A DNA stretch of 64,000 nucleotides from Sthenelais limicola (lineage: Eukaryota > Annelida > Polychaeta > Phyllodocida > Sigalionidae): assembly GCA_942159475.1 (NCBI GenBank), contig OW804097.1, positions 109,616,582 through 109,680,581 of the forward strand. Reading direction: 5' to 3'. The position numbers were made by a program, and so were the translations under genes. Numbering within the stretch: position 1 is the stretch's first letter; each line of letters starts with the position of its first letter. This document shows positions 11,401 through 24,916 of the stretch, piece after piece. The notes below the pieces were generated by a model, which saw only the letters and a list, made by a program, of their open reading frames with translations, was not told the DNA's origin and did no database searches.

Positions 11401-12651
11401 CAAGCCTTGACATTATTATTTTTCCAAATTGAAGGCTTTATAATTTATCAGTCCCCGTAGAGACAGTGAACAAGACAAAGAGAAGGCAAGAACAACAGGT
11501 CATACTCATTGTTTTTATTTACTATACAAGTCATATAAAAAGTGCAGACTTTTTTACAGGGAGCCGTATCTGTAATTTGGTAAAGATGATCATATTGCTA
11601 TAATGTAGGAACCAAAGACTTCTGCCAAGACTGAAAGATAACAAGGGTCTATGTACCGATACTGAATCAGAACAAACATGATTGATCATAGATTTACCTT
11701 TAGTTTAAATATAAAAACGATGCCTTCTATTCTATTAACACTATGGGGGTTCGTTTAAAAAAAAGATGCCTTCGGAACGGACTTAAATTTAAGCTTAGGT
11801 TTGTGTATTCAAAATACAAAAACTGACGTCGTCAGTTTGAATTAATTAACTGGAAATATTTATTAAAAAATCTTATTGATGATGTGTCAGGTAGGGAACC
11901 AACCAAAGCATCCGAGAAAAGCACTAGTAAGCCTAGTTCTCAGCAATAGAAATTAAGACATAATGGTATAGGTTTAAGAGGCTAAATTTATCAGAGAATT
12001 AAGCCAAAGATGTTTTTCTAACTCAACAATGATCACTAGTTTTTCTTTTTCCTAAATGAGTAGCCGAGGCATCTGCACTAATTTTCGTAGTCAAATTCTT
12101 CTAATATGAATACTTGCTCAATACGTATGGGAAATACCGGTATAATACGTGGAAATACCGTCACAAAGGTCATAGAACTGGTTTTGTCATGATGATATCG
12201 TTTGCTCGATATTATGAGAACAGAAAATACACTATAATACTGGTCACTTGAGTTTTTGCCCTTTAAGAATTACACGCCTTGAAAGGCAACTTCATCCATC
12301 GCCCCCCCCCCCCTCGCCTGTTTACAAATACATCTAAGACTACAACTAACCTTTTACCAACTTTTAGTTGGTGTTTACAAAGCTATTTCTTTAATTTAGA
12401 TTCTGTTTGAAATAATTACACAACCAATACCACACGAAAAAGTTTAGAAAAGTACAAGCCTCTTTTTCAATCTGGTTTGATACAATTGTTATTTAAACTC
12501 AATTTTACAGTCACTTTTCAAGGCGCAAATTCCATAGGGTTGGACGCATAAATCCAAGAAGAATTTGAGTTCAGACTACACCGACCCCTGTCAAAACCTC
12601 TGCCAAAGGCGACAAAACAAATCCATGATTTAAAAGGTTATAGAGGACTCC
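8410..12651. other. intergenic, no gene seen
   Basis: AT-rich, with scattered short open frames that lack splice context or recognisable domains. It includes a C-run near 9489, an internal repeat of GTTGCTTCAATCA-CGACAGC near 10848-10886 and a C-run at 12303-12313. I see no RNA gene. Confidence 0.5.
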
Positions 12652-13036
12652 TCCACTAGACTGCAAGGAACAAGCGATTGCTTGCGATCAGTGATTATAA
12701 TTGATCGATGATAATAATCTTGCGATCAAAACCCAGCTAGGGTTTGCTGCCTGGTGGAGGAGTTAAAACCCTGCCCACACACAGCCGATTTGCCTCCCGA
12801 TTTGGGTCTTTTGATGAATCCTAGGATTACATTTCCGATCCTGGTTTATGTTTTTGAAATAACATAAACCAGGATTTGAAATGAGAACATAGGATTTATC
12901 AGGAGACCCAAATCGGGTTGCAATCGCGAGGCAAATCGGCTGTTGTGGGCATGGCTAATAGGTAGGCTGCTCAACATGGTCACAAGGCCAAGATTGATGC
13001 ACGATCGCAATCGTTTGTTCCTTACGACGTAGTGGG
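12652..13036. mobile_element. 385-bp fold-back element (long imperfect hairpin)
   Basis: The outer arms pair GGAACAAGCGATTG (about 12667) with CAATCGTTTGTTCC (about 13009). The inner arms pair AGCCGATTTGCCTC with GAGGCAAATCGGCT, and CGATTTGGGTC with GACCCAAATCG. The centre closes on ATCCTGGTTTATGTT and AACATAAACCAGGAT around a short loop near 12860. The stretch could fold into a long hairpin and fits a fold-back MITE. A minus-strand open frame here is an artefact of the palindrome. Confidence 0.7.
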
Positions 13037-13851
13037 GCTGCCAGTTAAGCAATTCACAAATACAGATAAACATTATGTCATGGAGAATACACTCTTCGTC
13101 CTTCAGTCTTTTCTTATGCATTTGTTTTAAAACATGATCCACTATTCAAGAGACATAAAGGGAAATGTGGCAAAAATATACACAAGAAAATAGCAAATGA
13201 TTACAGCTTTTTAAAAATTGAATTAAATATCATGAAGCAACCAGTCTTGAGACCGCACACCTTGCATCGACAAATAAATGTTTAGATTTAATTTTGTTAT
13301 ACTTCCATTAGTTTTTGACAGTTTTATTTGAGTCAAATATGATTTTAAACTATCGATTTTTACATTTTATAGATAATTAATATGAAAAATACTGATAGGG
13401 ATGGCATCAAATTAAGTTGGTAAGAATTGCTAAAGGGTCGCCGTATAAGCCTACAGACCAATGAGTCCAGAGCTGTCTATAAATAATTCCTACTTTTCTG
13501 AACATAGTCTACATAAAGAAGAGACTCCCAGGGATTTTCACCTGATGTTTAGGATATCAATGCCCTGAAATCGGTCAAGACATGAGAGACAGCATTTTTT
13601 TCAGGTTGGAATTGACATTCCAGAACTTTCAATAAATAATTCCCGGTGCGTATAGTTTTGAATAGTTTTTCAGATTAACATATAGCCTGGAAGTGGGTTT
13701 GTCAAATTCCAGGACTTTGAAAGAAGTCAAATTCATACTTTGCAGGGTGACGGTGAATTTTAGCAGCATTACGACTTAAGGCTGAACTCCACTTGTGCGA
13801 TTTCAGAGTTATCACTGTTCAGATTTATCGCATCCCTACATGAAAGTGGTA

Positions 13852-14074
13852 TATGGGTGAGGGCGTCGGAAATGCACAATTCGCCAATCCTCTAAATCAA
13901 CACAATGGTAAGACAAAAATGAGGTTCAAAATATAGTTCGACATAATTGAATGAATCTTTTCAATCACCGCAATACCAAATATATTCAGCATTTATCATT
14001 TTTCAGCCTAAATTTAGCAGAATCGAGTAATGTGTATAGCTGCCGATTTGCCAATTTTCTAACGCCCTCACCCA
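13852..14074 (+). mobile_element. MITE family A, copy 4
   Basis: TA-flanked, with ends TGGGTGAGGGCGT and ACGCCCTCACCCA. The interior (AATACCAAATATATTCAG, TTTTTCAGCCTAAATTTAGC) is that of the 3442 family. The terminal repeat has GAGGGCG where other copies have CAGATTTT, so this is a sub-family. Confidence 0.8.
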
Positions 14075-14453
14075 TACATTTTGTACGGCATGTTCCTCAA
14101 CGTTTTCTGTTATATATCGCACCTGAAAGTAGTACATTTGATGCCTTCCCTAACTTCGTATTTCATATAGTATATCTTATATATATATTATATATCGCAG
14201 CCTTCCTACTGGCCCGGCCATACCACCCACTGCAGTATTAAGTATGACAGATCTCTTAAACAAAAAAGGCAAAATGAATGGGTCAAAAGTCAAGAGACAA
14301 TCGCCAGTATCTATGACAAAGATCATTGACAGCGACCCTAATTTAGCGTGACATACTCTTGCATTCATACAATCTCAATCCTCTCACTTATTCATGATAC
14401 TATTTACATTAGGACATCATCATCACCACCAGGTCCACAGTAGCTGAGATTGA

Positions 14454-14834
14454 TTACCGTAAAATCTGTAATATTAGGTGTGTTTAGAGGACATATATCC
14501 CCCCCCCCCCCCCCCATCTCAACACTAATATGGTGCAATTTATACACAATGTGGTAATTGTAACTGTTATCACACTTGTGCTAATGTTTAGTACAAATGT
14601 GGTTCTAAACATTTTAGTTGTGCAATACCATTTATTTCCTTTTAATTAAACCTACAAATCAGAATATAGATACTTGAGACAATTGATACTTGTGAAATAG
14701 CATTTAATAAAATTAATGTTGAAAACTATTTTTCGGCATTATTTAAACATGATACTTCATATATATTTATAATTACTGTACTCAAAAGGTGCAAGAATAG
14801 CACCTCCAAATAGTGATTACAGATTTTACGGTAA
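14454..14834. mobile_element. 381-bp MITE with perfect 19-bp TIRs
   Basis: TTACCGTAAAATCTGTAAT at the left is mirrored exactly by ATTACAGATTTTACGGTAA at the right. The interior contains a long C-run near 14500 and no open frame. The TTA/TAA at the extreme ends may be the target duplication. Confidence 0.85.
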
Positions 14835-16082
14835 GCCTGTTAAAATATCACCCATATTCCAAGCAAAGGCAATTAATTACAGGAGAAGTATCGTTACTGG
14901 TGTATAATACAAATTACAGCCTTGGGTTAATACATAATCAACTGATATCATCTTTATGAATAATTTGTTTTTAATTAACTCACACCGATTGGATCATGTT
15001 ATTTACACGCCATGAACAGTTTAGATGACAGAGTGGTATGTTTAATATCAAATAATGATAAAATCAGAATAAATGATTTTTAATCAAATGTTTAACCCCA
15101 TGATACGACTAAAAAGCAGGGATGTACAAAGAAGCAGTTACAAGGAACACAGTTATAAGGAACACAGAACTTTACAATCGATTAAACAAAAGGAAATAAA
15201 AGTACAAGATAAGATCAGATACAGTCTGAGTTGGCGGAGGAGAAACTAGGAAATAAATTGTGCTATAAATATGACCTATAGATGGTGAGTATACATTTGG
15301 GATTTTGCGCATCAATATTTCGTCCTCTCCGGGACACCAAAATATGCATATGCAATTGGTCAGGTCGTCAAAATATGCTAAATTAGTTCAAATATGCTAA
15401 AATTACCTCAAGTTTATTTGCAAACCTTGGTGGAACAAGAGACAAGAGAATTAAAGCAATGAGGAGGTTTGTATCTGATTAGGTTGGATTATGTTCTGAA
15501 TTCCCAATGACATTTTCGTAAAGCCCTCTATATTAGGATTATACAAATCAATTTCACCTCCCGGGGTGCGGGATGAGGACCTATAGTTCCCGTCTAGAGG
15601 GTTGAGTTGCTGCGCAGACATAGAATTGTTTTATTTAATTTAATTTATATTTGTGCGATTCCTGTCTGTATTATATATACTTCACCACATAAGCCAGTAA
15701 ATGCCCATGAATTTACCGTCTATTCCATATAACTTCATAAAGGGAGTCGGGGGCAATGCCAAAGTTCTCCTATATCTAACAACATCGTGTGCTATCAGCA
15801 TGAGAGATACATACATTATTTTACAATTTAAGGTCATTCTGAAAACTTATAAGAAAATTCAGTCTGAAGATTTGTCTTTCATAACCTTTGTTGGAAGAGG
15901 TGTAATAGATCCAGTATCCACCGAGGGTAACAGTGACAGTAGTGTCACATGCTTGTATTGGGAGACCGCTCAAGAGAGCAAAGTCTAAAAGTTAACCCTC
16001 GGCCGATTGAACAGGCAATGTATTTCTCATACCAAAGCAAGGGACAGAAAACCTGGACAAAAGCCCCACCGAACTAACGGCC

Positions 16083-16256
16083 AAGACACATTAAGCGAAC
16101 TGACCAACAGACAGGCGATAAAAACATCTGTCGTGTGGCCAACCGATTGTACCCAACATAGTAGAATGTGATCGGTTGAGGGCCACACCGAGCCGATTTC
16201 TGACTGATTTTCAACCAAATTCGACATTTGTTGGTCAGTTGGCTCAGTGTGCCTTG
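16083..16256. mobile_element. about 174-bp fold-back hairpin element
   Basis: AACTGACCAACA near 16098 pairs with TGTTGGTCAGTT near 16230. The inner block GTGTGGCC near 16133 pairs with GGCCACAC near 16181, and AACCGAT with ATCGGTT. Imperfect hairpin, likely a small non-autonomous element. Confidence 0.55.
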
Positions 16257-18508
16257 TCCTTTATATATATGTATCCATCCCTTCAGATCTAATGGTTCCT
16301 CCCGAGGGAACAAGGTCTATTAGTTACATCAAGATATGTGGAATATACTGTAAGGGTACAGGAGGAGGAAACAGAGGTATCGACTACATTAAGTTACCTA
16401 CAACATAGTATAATACAATCCAACATAACTGAATTGCCTAGAGAGTGTGACCAAAAATGGAAAGTTTTCTGTTGTCTACTGAAAGACTCAGATTCTACTC
16501 TAAAATACAAAAGCAAGTCTTTCGAAGCTGAACATCAAGCGAATCAAAAATACATTCAGATTTTAAACGAATCATGACAGAAAAGTTACCCGAATTATTC
16601 TATTCCCAAATGTTTACAAATCTTTGGAATATTGAAACTGAACACTGGGCTCATTTCGGGGGAGGGGGTTGTAAAAAATTGAGCAAAGAAATGAAATAGT
16701 ACATTGCATCAATCAAATAGTTCGGCAACTTGAGGACACATGAAGTGGCATAGTGTGAATTGGTTTTGATAAGTTACAGAAGTGGACCATGGAAGTTATT
16801 TAGAGGGTTGATAATGTGACCAGCTATAAGCTTATTAAGGAAAATGGCATTGTATCATAATTTGAGCTTGTCCTAACTTTAAGAACTTCAACTTTCACCC
16901 ATTATATGTTAAAAAGATTGTTAGGAAAGGGCTCCCATGGAAAATATTTAAAGAACGGTAAAAGGTTACGTTTATAAATTCATTAGCAATCTCTTATGAA
17001 TTCAAAATCATAATGAAAAGTTAAGGGAAAATAGATTTAGTAATTATCAGCAATTATTCATAATATTGTGGTAAGATACTGTACGAAGACTTGGGTGAAA
17101 ATGATTTTCTTTTGACAGTTGAAGAATAGTTCTTTTTATACCCATTATTTAGTGATGGTAGAAATGAGAGGAACTTTCTATTCAAGGACTATAGCACTAA
17201 GCATAAGGCAAGATGTATGGAGGAGTAGAGATTATAAGGCATTATCAGTATCGCCTTTTCGAGTGTCATTTCATACACATTTTCACCTATAAGAAGTTTT
17301 TGAAACCATGGAAATTAAGAAAGCGAAATTGGAGGATACCCAAGAGAAAAAAACAATAAAATCGATACTTAATAAACAAGAAAAAAAAGGGAATTAGTGT
17401 ACTGTACATCAGAAGTGTATCCCAATTAATTCAAATGAAATTTTAAGGGACAGAGAATGATATTGTATACATCTAAAGTATGACTCTGATTATGAAGCAA
17501 TCCTTTGGAAATTGACTGGATTACCTCTTAGGGGGCTATCGTCTCCATTTATCATACCTATGAATGCAATACATTTCTATTGAAATCCAAAGCAAATTGA
17601 TCTTCAAACATCTTCTGCATACAATGAATATTTTCAAGGAGTTGAATGTGTAGAATGTATGTACATATCTCCCACCATTATTACACAATGAAGAACAATA
17701 AGTGTTATATTTTGTGATACAATTTAAGGATTTAGTGACCCTCACAAAAAAGTGATTTCTATTAAGATGTATCTTAAATGCTTAGTTTGTGGGAGGAAGA
17801 CTTCACTGAGTGAGTAATATCCAAAAGGTAAAACACACTAAAAAAAATAAGCTCAGCAGTTGAAGAAGGGAGAAAGCTAATGGGTGATATAAGATAACGA
17901 TAACAATAAATGATGACTGGATCAATGATGAATGGATATGCAAATAAAATTTGTGCATATTTGCTGACCATTTCCCCCTTTCCCCCAACATGTGTCTATT
18001 CATACAAGGAAATAACCTTTATGTTGAATAGTCTTCCAGTTTTCAACTCCGTCCTCAAGGTAGGGACAAGTAATACACAACTTTGCCCTGTGCCAGCCTG
18101 TAAGGATTCTTGGCGAATAGAATCCAGAGATTCGTGCACATTGTGTGGCGGGTGTCAGTGGACCGCCGCCACGAGTCTGTCCGTGCTATCACTTCCTCCA
18201 GTCCAGTATCGAACATGCTCTCGGGTCCGCGTAAGCGACCCTGTCCTCACACTCACACATAACGACACAAGATACCCATGGTACCCAACTCAACACAGGT
18301 ATGTGACATCCAAGGTCAAAGAAACAACATCTTGGCCAAGTCCATGTCTTGTTTGATGTCATTTCATCAAGCTGGGATGTCATCAAGGTATCGACCGGTG
18401 TCATCATGATGTCATGACAATCCACGGTAATGAGGATGATGGCTTTGCCACCATCGCATTGTTTATAATTTGTGACATCACCATGCTTTTATATCACTTT
18501 GTCAATGT
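16257..18508. other. non-coding; includes the 3' UTR of the minus-strand receptor gene
   Basis: No convincing gene of its own. The part next to 18509 must hold the 3' UTR of the TNF-receptor-like gene. I could not fix its poly(A) site. The 79-codon and 148-codon plus-strand frames here (16338, 17910) have no recognisable domain or splice support. Confidence 0.45.
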
Positions 18509-21500
18509 TCAACACGGGGTACCCCCGGCTGCATATTGCGCTGCTATCCGGTCGGCCGGATCTTCATACGGGTCACCCTCACTATATTCGCCACCATCAC
18601 AGTCTGGTGCTGCCCTCTGTAGGTGGTGGACATTTTGTGGCGCCCCCTGGCCAGGTGCATTCCCCATGTGGGCACCAGCGCCACCTAGAGTTTGATTATG
18701 GATAGTTCCATTAGCCCCCACCATAATGGCACAGTTAGGAGCTGCATATATATGGTAGTTAGCTCCTGGTGGAATATGGGTGCCAGCCACACCTTTAGGC
18801 GCACCACCCCCACCGGCTAGATAGCCATTCATTCCCCCTCCAGTGGGGTGACCATTCGGCTGCCCTTGATCGTATCCTTCGTTAGGTAATCCATCATCTG
18901 CAGGTGGTGACTGTGGAGGGATCTTACACTCATTTATGTTTTGAATAGCTGCATTTGTCATGTTTTGATCCTTGGCTTTAAAGACTTCTGCAATGATAGA
19001 AAATCTAATTAAAGTAACTCAGTAGTGATTTTGAATACTGATGAATTTCTCTAAAATTTTAACCAATGATACTTGACATGAAATAATGATTATTGAGTGA
19101 AAAAAAAATATAGGTCACCAGGCTATTTTTCATGCTATGGCGGTATGGATATAGAAATAATAAATCATATTTGAGTAATTTTACTACATTTGAGTAATTT
19201 ATTAACATAATTCATTTAAAATGGTTCTGACATGAATTCAGCATCAAATTTCACCCAGACATTCAACATATATATACCGTACTTATCATCATAAAAATGT
19301 TTCCCCTTACATCCTGAGTTAGCCCCCTGGAAACCCCCTAGTGGCAGTATGGGGAACTAGCAAAATTGACTTTGGCTGATGACAATCCAATCAGCCTTTT
19401 AAAAAAGACAGCTCCATGAATCTTAATGAAATTTAATATGAATGTAGATACAATACTTGCTAACTCATACACAAAATATGAGGATGGCTTTCCAGGCTAA
19501 ATTTTTTTATATTACGACTTAATCATGAGAAAAAATGGAAAAAAAAAATTCCAGATAATATTTATAAGATTTATAATATTTATAAGATCTCATCTCATCC
19601 CATGCCACCTTATAAATCTGGGATCGTCCCAAGTGATAATAAAACTCACAATTATTCTAATGTATCAAAAAACCCATCCTTTGACGCATCTAATTTTGTA
19701 ATTTTAAAAAAGTTTTAAGAACAAAAGAAAGGTTTAAAAAGTTATTTTCACGAAAAAAAGAAGGTTTTTGCCCCAAAATTAGAAAAAAAAGGTTGTTGGT
19801 ACAAAAAAAAGGTTTAAAAGGTTAAAAAGGTTTACTTGGGAGCCAGTCAGGTCTTGTTAGTGACCAGGAACGAGGTGATCCTCGATTACACTGAGATGGA
19901 AAAGGCATCACATGGCTAAATAAATACTTAAAAATACTGAGACAAAGGCTTGCATGTAGTTAACATGATACAGACCTAGGGCATCATCAGCGCTACTGCT
20001 AGAAGAGTTGTCAGGCACAGCGGTGTATGGTTGTGCTGCATGTACAGGAGAACGCACCGGTTTCTTTATCGGGCTGCTGGGCGCTTTCTTCTCATTGCGC
20101 CTCCTCTTATAAATGACACAGGCCACTATAGACACCAGAACTACGAGGAAGATGAAGCCAAACACACTGCTCAACACTGCAGCAAGGGTAGCTGATGTGC
20201 TGTAAATGATAATGAATAATCTTTGAATTGTCATGTTCTGTTAAAGCTTCAAAATTTCTCACCCAAGATTGAAATATTAAAAAAAGCCATACCCCCCCGC
20301 CCCCAATTCCAAATGGAATCTTCCAACAGTGACACAAATAAAGTAAATCTGCAAGAACTTTAAGTAGTGAACTCTAATTCAATTTTTTTTAAAAGATTCT
20401 ATTTATACTTGGTTTACCGACTCCCCTTTTCGGGGTTAGAAAATGAACAAATCTAACCAGGAATGCTACATACCTATTATCATCTTGTGTGGAACCGGCT
20501 GGATTCTTCGGCGTCACAACTCCATTTTTTTCGCCTGGAAATAACAGATTGCATAATTAATTTGAACATGCCATATCATAGCAATACCAGTAGCACAGGG
20601 GATTAGTTATGATTGTCCATGGCTCTCAAAAACATTTGTTGATGAGGTTTTTTTTATTAAATATTTTTAGTCAATAGAAGGATCATTGCTTAAAGAAGAT
20701 TCATATTCTCAGGTATTGCATGCAACTGTATATAAACTCCAATGCTGTTAACACATTGTAAAACTGTGGGTTATATTTCCAGAATGAGACTTACCACATT
20801 GTGGAAATTCGAGAAATAAAAATGTTTAAAAAAACACAGGTACTTACAATCAGGTACGTATATATTCTTCTCCTTAAATTTTTTGCACCTGTGAAGTGAA
20901 AAACAACAATTAATGTCCATCTGTTTAAACAAATATATTCATCAAATATATTCTAGAGATTTAGTCCTTCTGGAATATAAATCCAGGTCATTCAGGAGAT
21001 ATCTAGCACCAAGACGAAATAGTAAAATATCTAATTTACTAGTTTTACATTTGACTAAATAACACTAGTCACTAGACAAAGCTAATATAGAGAAGTGACT
21101 CATTTAATGACTAAAATGATGATAAAGAAATTCATAAATAGACAATAAATAGATTGATGAAGGAAACAACATTACTTTGCCGAAACGCGTAGAGTTATCC
21201 CATTTATTTAATGTAATAAACGTCAACTTAAATGAAATTCGCAGAATAAATTCTATTACGACAAAAAAATCTGACCAAATTAACTCGTATTATGACTCAC
21301 AGGACTGTTATCCTTATTCTGCTGTTCGTATATATATGTTTAAATACAGGATTTGAGGTCGATAAAACTTATTGTCAAAGGGCTTTCACATTGGATGGAA
21401 ATTTACAATACAAAAAGAAAAAAATCTTTTAGTTTTTGACCGATGTTCACTGAAAGTGCAGATTAACATGAATAACTAAAAAAGGGAGAGTGAACTGAGT

Positions 21501-23983
21501 TCTTACGTCAAGCAGGCGCCTGAGCCATCATCAGGTTTGAAGGTACCATTAGGGCAGGCTTTACATCTCAGTTGTCCCGCCTTCTTGTAGAAATGTGGTT
21601 TGCACGGACGACACGGTCCGTATCCCTTCTCTGGTTGCTCTGTACCCGCTCTACATGGCTCACATTTACCTACAAAAAAAACCACAGCAATACGTTACAA
21701 CAGTGTCTAAAGCTAGGAAGACCCGTAGTCTATAGACTTGTACCTGTCTTTAAGATTGTGCACGTTTGACAGGTATAAAGATACTACATAACATGTACTA
21801 TACCTGAGTCGATGTCTAGCTCATGGTCAGGTTCACACATTTCAGTTTTGAAGTAACATGCGCCTAGTGGATCTTTATGGAAACCACGTGACACGTCACA
21901 CCGGCAGGTCATATCGTGTATAGACGTCCCATCTCCATTCTCCAACAAACCTGCACATGAATAACAAATACAAATATATGATTTGCGTACTTTTTAAAAA
22001 GCTTTGTTCTTAATCTTTAGTTGGGTCAACTGGCAATGGCCCAACCGAGGGAGTTATTTTGAAATCCTATTATTTTATTTACTCAACACTCTAACAAATA
22101 TGGAGGGCAATATATAACTGGTTGATGATAGGCCCCACATTAATTACACCTGGAGATATTGGTTACACACGTCTGAGGAACAACCTACGTACTTAGTAGC
22201 ATGGTAGCAGTCGTAGGGTGAAGCTTACACTTTTTTATCAGTTTTTAATTATTTACTTAAAGGCCAATACATATTTAAACAGTTCAATTGAAAAAACGCT
22301 ATATCCAGCATGGATTATTTTAAACGTCTCCTATATAAAATTACTTCACACAACTAGAAGAACATTTAATGTTAAATCATCTGTTCATACTACTCTATAA
22401 TTAGAGTTCTTGATATTACACCAACTACATATAGAAACATCCATCATGCCAAACGTTCCGGTAAGGTAATTATAATCTTTTCCAGATAGCTACGTCCATA
22501 TTATAATATAGGATATTTATTCATACAAAGAGATGATTAGTTATACGTATTGTTGCAAAGGAGTAACATATTCTGGATGAAAACAATTCTTAATATCATT
22601 ATGGTTCAATAAAGGAGACAACAATAAATACATATTTCTTTAATAACTCAGATTGGTTGTAATATTTATCATGTCTCTCTCAATATTATGTTTAAATGTA
22701 CTTTGTATTTCTCAGGGCACAACGAAAATTCATCTACGGATGAGCGTGCTATAATTATGTAAAATTTCCTGAATAGATAAATTTGTACAAAAAAAAATAT
22801 TATAATGCAGGTGTAACGTACCTCTCTGATGCCTGCACTTTCTCCATGGCCTACACAGGGGGTTCATGTAAGACTCCTGGTTCTCTGAGGAATAGTAGCC
22901 CGGCGGACACGGGCGGCATGACGTATCGGACGAGTTGTACTTGGAGCAAAACACCACCTCAGTACCTACAGCAAGCAGAGGGTAATATTGAAACAGTGGC
23001 TCATAGTTTTTTTTTTGTTTTTTTTTGAAGATTTTATTTCACCTGGGAGATATCATTTCCCGGACAAACCAGGTTGTTCTAACGTACCCAGGTTCAAATT
23101 AGGAATTACTTACATAGGAGATAAGCTCCTTTGGTACCAGTATAAAATTTAAATGAGCTGCAAGCTCGCATTATTAGATAAAGTCATACAATAAATCAAT
23201 GTGATTTTTAGGAGTAGAAATGAAGCAGTACCAATAGCAATTTCAATAATAATGATAATGACAGAAATAGCAATAACAATGATAAAGATATTGGGATAAT
23301 CACTGGCTCAGATAGTGGTTGTTTTACCTTAGTAATTACAAAATACTATCATTGTTTAACATAGGGATTATCCAATTTTCAAAGAAAATGAAGCCTTCAA
23401 GGTTTTCCATTTTACATGTTTTTTCTTCAAACTTTCCATAAGCTTCTTTAATTAATTTTGATATTTAAAACATAGCAGAAAAAATCTAATAACAACACAT
23501 TTGGACAAATGCTGTAAAAAAAAATTGATCAAATTCCTCAGTAAGTTTCATTGTCCACCCTAGATCTTGAAGTCGCAAGAAAGATCGCAATTAGATTAGT
23601 AAATTCTTTACTTGCCAATGTGTTACAGTGGACAAGCTTCTGGAGAAAGACCAGTTTATGAAAACACAAATTTAGAAGAAAACACAAGTAAAATGAATAG
23701 TCAAAATAATCAATCCCATACAAATTAATATAGGGTGATCCGGTTCAGTTGGGACAAAAATTATAAAAAAAAATTTATATGATTAAAAAAACAAGGTTTT
23801 ATATTTTGGTAGCTAATTCTCACCTGCGGTGCAGTGTCTGGGTTTGCAACAGCGTTCTTCTCGCGTTGTCTCATTGATGTGGAGGACATAGTGTATGGAG
23901 ACTCGTTTGATGTCGGGCACTCCCACTGGCTGACAGAAGTCTCCCCTCTCAGGCATAGACAGCAGCACTGGCAAGATGCGCAT
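18509..23983 (-). CDS. TNF receptor superfamily-like transmembrane protein (8 exons)
   Basis: Minus-strand exons: 23824-23983, 22822-22965, 21804-21950, 21507-21669, 20848-20888, 20474-20534, 19976-20199 and 18509-18987. All have AG acceptors and GT donors, and phases agree throughout (1419 nt, 472 codons plus TGA). The first four exons encode cysteine-rich repeats typical of TNF receptors, for example EERCCKPRHC, SSDTSCRPCPPGYYSS and CRPCKPHFYKKAGQLRCKAC. The next two encode a short stalk. Exon seven has one membrane segment (about LAAVLSSVFGFIFLVVLVSI) followed by KRRR, giving a type I topology. The last exon is a Pro/Gly/Asn-rich cytoplasmic tail with no death domain that I can see. The role is presumably cytokine or ligand sensing at the cell surface. 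The 5' end is uncertain: exon one starts ATG directly after an acceptor, but an in-frame ATG at 24007 would add a more hydrophobic, signal-like N-terminus. An upstream signal exon is also possible. Confidence 0.8.
23007..23105 (-). mobile_element. retroposon 3' end with A-rich tail (minus strand)
   Basis: Read on the minus strand, CAGGTGAAATAAAATCTTC is followed by an interrupted A-run. The same 3' terminus, CAGTGAAAATAAAATCTT plus A18, occurs on the plus strand at 52470-52506. Two copies with the same tail indicate a SINE or LINE family. The 5' extent is unclear. It sits in the intron between receptor exons one and two. Confidence 0.55.
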
Positions 23984-24868
23984 CTGAAAGAGCAACAGTT
24001 CAATCATCAATCATTTTGCTTTCTTAAAGATTAATATATTCTAATTCATTTTAAAGCTGCGCTCTCAGTGAGTGACCATCGGTCAAAAACTAAATATTGT
24101 CTACTTTTTGTTCCGTTCTTGTCCAACCCATCAAACAAAGACATTTCAAAGATTTGACCGAAGTTTTGTCCACATTTATATTTTGGAGCCTGTTCTCCAG
24201 TGGCGTCAATCACTTTATGTGTGGGGGCAGGGCAAACTCTGTTTATCACCTTTATTTATGTAACTTATAAAACAACGCATTTAAAATCAATTCCAGACAT
24301 TACATCATCGATTATCTTTATTTTTAAAGGTCTATTTATCCTAAATCAATATTATTTTTTTTACTGATTTATTCATTCATTTTTATCATATCAACTGGCG
24401 TGCAATGTCTCTGAAAAGATTTACAACAACTGTACTTTATTTTCAAACATATTTCTAGCATGTCTTGTGTACTGACTGAGTACTGTTTGTTTGGGGACCC
24501 ATACAGGAAAACATGTTGATGTAGTTCCAAATGTAGCAACTACATTTTAAATATTCAACAATAAATTAATCTCTTCAAATTAGATATGAGAGGCGCCTTC
24601 ATTTTAAGATGGCGTACTTTAGTGATATTCGCTAGTCACACACAGTACACCTATAAATTGCCATTTTAATTTTCTTCCTTCCAGCCTTCACGGAGTTATG
24701 ATTTGAGAGTGGCGGGTTTTTGCTGTAAAATTCCCAGGGTACAATAGTCACGCTCATCCAGAAAAAATGGTTCAGTAAATTACAAAGAAACTGTCGCAGT
24801 TGAGAGACGGAAGTATTACATATTGACTTCTATTGCATGATTCCTTGTATTTAATCGTCCTACTAGAG

Positions 24869-24916
24869 TTTAGGAAGAAGAAGAAGGAGGAGGAAGAAGA
24901 GGAGAAGAAGAAGAAT
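24869..24916. repeat. (GAA)n-type microsatellite
   Basis: Imperfect GAAGAAGGAGGAGGAAGA purine repeat. Confidence 0.8.

Noticed and set aside
12846..13142. 98-codon minus-strand ORF
   Set aside because: Runs through the arm of a fold-back element; no domain seen.
17910..18356. 148-codon plus-strand frame
   Set aside because: Lies opposite the 3' end of the minus-strand receptor gene, has no recognised domain and no splice or promoter support.
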